A stretch of DNA of 54,297 nucleotides from Pseudomonadota bacterium (GTDB taxonomy: Bacteria > Myxococcota_A > Polyangia > Haliangiales > Haliangiaceae), in NCBI GenBank assembly GCA_022360315.1, contig JAKSDA010000550.1, positions 1 through 54,297 on the forward strand, in the 5' to 3' direction. Shown here piece after piece: positions 52,614-54,297 of this stretch (its first letter is position 1; the number at the start of each line of letters is the position of its first letter). A program made the position numbers and the translations under genes. Below the pieces are notes generated by a model, which worked only from the letters and a program-made list of their open reading frames with translations, had not been told where the DNA came from and did not search any database.

Positions 52614-52633
52614 TTGGCGCCAACTGGCGCCAA
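52614..52633. promoter_or_regulatory. Tandem palindromic operator
   Basis: TTGGCGCCAA (52614-52623, a perfect palindrome) is followed directly by CTGGCGCCAA (52624-52633). It lies 19 bases before the HTH gene and 49 bases from the divergent zinc-finger gene, the place for an autoregulatory operator. A degraded copy lies at 52987-53006. Confidence 0.7.
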
Positions 52634-52652
52634 AATTAGCTACCATTGCTGT

Positions 52653-52868
52653 ATGGCTCATCCCCGCCTGATCACGGTCAAGGAGCTGATGCAGCGCTAC
52701 AACATCAGCCAGCGGACCGCAGTGCGTTGGCGTCGAGAGCTTCGCAAGGCTGGTTTGCTCGTGGGGATCAGTCCTGGGGCTCGGACAGTGATCGGGGATT
52801 GGGGGCAAATCGACGATGCCGTCTATACGGGTACCGTTGGCGGACAGAGCCATGCCGTAGCCCGCTAA
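52653..52868 (+). CDS. Small HTH DNA-binding protein
   Basis: 71 residues from ATG 52653 (the frame runs in from 52251 but that part is not coding). MAHPRLITVKELMQRYNISQ, then RTAVRWRRELRKAGLLVGIS form an excisionase/MerR-type HTH; the end is DDAVYTGTVGGQSHAVAR. It may be the regulator or excisionase of the mobile unit, acting at the palindromic operator just upstream. No ribosome binding site is visible, and the transcript may be leaderless. Confidence 0.7.
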   Translation: MAHPRLITVKELMQRYNISQRTAVRWRRELRKAGLLVGISPGARTVIGDWGQIDDAVYTGTVGGQSHAVAR

Positions 52869-52986
52869 CCGGTCATCGCCCGGTCCAAGCGAGCCGACAT
52901 GTTGCGGCAGGGTGAGAGAGCATTGTGCTGCGGGTGTCTGTGCTGTCGCCTGAGTCCAGGCACTTACCGAGGACGCGTCAAGCCAG

Positions 52987-53006
52987 TTGCCCCTAACTGG
53001 CGCCAA
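52987..53006. promoter_or_regulatory. Degraded second copy of the operator
   Basis: TTGCCCCTAA followed by CTGGCGCCAA at the same 10-base spacing as at 52614-52633. The second half is identical; the first has lost its palindrome. It precedes the truncated HTH copy by 19 bases, the same distance as in the intact copy. Confidence 0.65.
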
Positions 53007-53025
53007 TCACTGCTAAACTCATGCC

Positions 53026-53142
53026 ATGGGGCACTCTCGCATGATCGATACTGCCGTTGGCACGGTTGGAGGCAGGGTTGCTTTGTTCCCGTGGGCTTCA
53101 ATGGCGAGCCGGGTTCTTCAGCGAGGAGAATTATCATCATGA
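53026..53142 (+). pseudogene. Internally deleted copy of the HTH gene
   Basis: 38 residues: MGHSRMI matches MAHPRLI of the intact gene at 52653, then jumps to DTAVGTVGGR, matching DDAVYTGTVGGQ at its C-terminus; the HTH in between is missing. A new tail, VALFPWASM, follows. The stop overlaps the ATG of the next gene (ATGA). Operator and start codon are copied too, so it is a duplicated and deleted unit. Confidence 0.6.
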
Positions 53143-53930
53143 GTATGCAACCTAGTCTGGCGCCCATTATCCAGCCCGTAGACAACCTTCGAGTCTCAGC
53201 TCCGAGAAGTCAGATTGTCCTCATCCTGAATCTAAGGACTAGAAGAGTTGTCAAACGCTCATTCGCCAGGTTTCTCCGGCATTGTCGGCTTTTGCTCGTG
53301 AGGAATGCTGATGATCCTGCAGCGGTTGTGCTGGGCAGCGTAGAGGTGGAAATTCGCATCCATGGAGCCGATGGCACGGCTATTCCCTTGCGGATTGACT
53401 ATCATGCTAGCTGTCTCCGTGGAGATGAGAGACGACTGGTAGAGACGCTGGGAGCGAGTGAAGATCCGCGGCGCGACTTGCACCGTCATCTCCAATTGTG
53501 GTGCGAGGATTTTGCTGCAAGTCATGCTTCTCTGAATCTCGCACATCTGCAGCACGTGCTGCGAGAGCAAGCGCACTCGGAACTCGGCCTCTCCCTGCGC
53601 ACAAAGATGGGGCCCAAGGACCAGACGCTGCTCGACCCGATAACGCTACACAAGCAACTCGGCGTTCGCATAGCGAATCACCCCAGCCGGTTTCCCATTA
53701 CCGTGAAGATGCTGCTTGCAGCAGAACCGATTGGAGTCGTTCAAGCTCTCTGCTCTGGTGCTCGGCAGGCACTACTGGAGGAAGCAATTGTGAGTGCGGT
53801 AATGCATAATGCAGTTCCTCGAACGAGGGGTGACGCTGCAAGAGTTCTATTTCCAGCTATCTGGCGCCGTTGCCGGCGAACTATCTCGGTACCTGGACCC
53901 AATTGCTGCCAGGTGGGGCCGCACGATTGA
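53139..53930 (+). CDS. SPFH/band-7-like protein, first part of a probably frameshifted gene
   Basis: 263 residues from ATG 53139 (AGGAG about 10 bases upstream; the frame is open further upstream but this part is not coding). Readable features are strands (VEVEIRIHGADGTAIPLRID), then long charged helices (RDLHRHLQLWCEDFAASHAS, QHVLREQAHSELGLSLRTKM), similar to SPFH-type organisation. Homology seems to continue from about 53820 not in this frame but in the frame of 53809-54165, where LERGVTLQEFYF and SGAVAGELSRYLDPIAARWG resemble the helical second half. The true end of this coding part is thus near 53820. Confidence 0.5.
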   Translation: MSMQPSLAPIIQPVDNLRVSAPRSQIVLILNLRTRRVVKRSFARFLRHCRLLLVRNADDPAAVVLGSVEVEIRIHGADGTAIPLRIDYHASCLRGDERRLVETLGASEDPRRDLHRHLQLWCEDFAASHASLNLAHLQHVLREQAHSELGLSLRTKMGPKDQTLLDPITLHKQLGVRIANHPSRFPITVKMLLAAEPIGVVQALCSGARQALLEEAIVSAVMHNAVPRTRGDAARVLFPAIWRRCRRTISVPGPNCCQVGPHD

Positions 53931-54165
53931 ACGCCTGCACCTTAGTACGACCGAGGAGTACCCTGGCATCGAAAAAGCGATCGAAGGGGTGACCATTTCC
54001 CGCAAGTTGCCGGGGTATGATGGGGAGGTCGCATTCAAGTGTAGCTTTTTGCTACAACTCGTCGACGCCCGCCGTTACGTAGCCATTGGCCCACTGGATT
54101 TGGATGACTGGGCCTACACGGCCATCACCAACGTGGTCAGCAAAGAGTTTTTTGCTACTAGCTAG
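53809..54165 (+). CDS. Second part of the frameshifted SPFH-like gene (or separate small gene)
   Basis: 118 codons from ATG 53809 to TAG at 54163-54165: MQFLERGVTLQEFYFQLSGA, then ELSRYLDPIAARWGRTIERL and EVAFKCSFLLQLVDARRY. Its ATG lies inside the previous frame, shifted by one base. It may start independently, but the first ten codons look like the continuation of a helix begun in the first frame, so one extra base near 53808 is the simpler explanation. Confidence 0.5.
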   Translation: MQFLERGVTLQEFYFQLSGAVAGELSRYLDPIAARWGRTIERLHLSTTEEYPGIEKAIEGVTISRKLPGYDGEVAFKCSFLLQLVDARRYVAIGPLDLDDWAYTAITNVVSKEFFATS

Positions 54166-54181
54166 TTCCCGTCCCTAAATG

Positions 54182-54204
54182 CCCGTTTTGCCTCGTAAAA
54201 CGGG
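54182..54204. terminator. Hairpin after the SPFH-like gene
   Basis: CCCGTTTT at 54182-54189 and AAAACGGG at 54197-54204 form a perfect 8-bp stem with a 7-base loop, 17 bases past the TAG. No T-run follows on the plus strand, so it is a candidate terminator only. Confidence 0.5.
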
Positions 54205-54297
54205 ACCGGAGAACGATATGGGAGCCACGTTGGGCGCGGGTTGCTGACCGCGATGGCGACTTATATCAGCTCGCGAGTACGGTCTCGAGAATCAGAC

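Noticed and set aside
52899..53138. Upstream extension of the SPFH-like frame
   Set aside because: It covers the operator and the deleted HTH copy, and has no homology.
1..54297. CRISPR arrays, tRNA or rRNA genes
   Set aside because: No regularly spaced short repeats, cloverleaf or rRNA-like stretches were found by eye. The only close direct repeats are the TPR units at 1-167 and the 15-bp pair at 10674-10703.

Overview
The window reads as chromosomal DNA of a GC-rich predatory or soil bacterium of the Myxococcota type. The grounds are several eukaryotic-type Ser/Thr kinases (one a 1346-residue kinase-ATPase-TPR protein), a thrombospondin-3/fibrinogen-like lipoprotein, a DUF4157 toxin, CARDB-type surface proteins and abundant fused two-component proteins. 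This is inferred from gene content only; there is no rRNA or other taxonomic marker.

Layout. 1-3.4 kb: 3' part of a STAND NTPase/TPR gene running off the left edge, a small membrane protein, and two phage-type genes. 3.4-4.6 kb: the fibrinogen-like lipoprotein. 4.9-14.3 kb: a Kai-type clock and signalling island. It holds a frameshifted kaiA-like gene, kaiB and kaiC (all with ATGA-type overlaps), then a REC-REC-GGDEF protein. Facing these on the minus strand are a SasA-like KaiB-PAS-histidine kinase, a response regulator with a KaiA/RsbU_N-like C-terminal domain, an Rcp1-like response regulator and a MASE1-CHASE histidine kinase. The order KaiA-like then KaiB-like, with a 4-bp overlap, occurs twice and looks like a paralogous duplication.

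15.5-24.3 kb: two Ser/Thr kinases in tandem, both with degenerate cyclase-like domains, a 5'-truncated ABC ATPase with a cyclic-nucleotide-binding domain, an alpha-2-macroglobulin fragment and an outer-membrane lipoprotein. 25.0-34.4 kb: a compact co-directional operon that looks like an uncharacterised small-molecule pathway: haem-oxygenase-like oxidase, SDR, phytanoyl-CoA-type dioxygenase, class III aminotransferase, methyltransferase, acyl esterase, kinase-fold protein, D-2-hydroxyacid dehydrogenase and MscS channel. 34.7-36.6 kb: a DUF4157 polymorphic toxin and a probable immunity gene.

37.0-45.3 kb: a two-gene minus-strand unit, DUF3800-helical repeat followed by a 2015-residue STAND NTPase with an N-terminal HEPN-like RNxxxH motif; this is the strongest candidate for an undescribed defence system. 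46.1-49.2 kb: a membrane Ser/Thr kinase coupled to a CARDB-like secreted protein. 49.7-54.3 kb: an accessory zone rich in relics, with a CHAT-like gene that has lost its cysteine, a nucleotidyltransferase relic, a PIN toxin-antitoxin pair, the C-terminal part of a serine recombinase, a zinc-finger gene, an HTH gene with a palindromic operator, a damaged copy of both, and a frameshifted SPFH-like gene.
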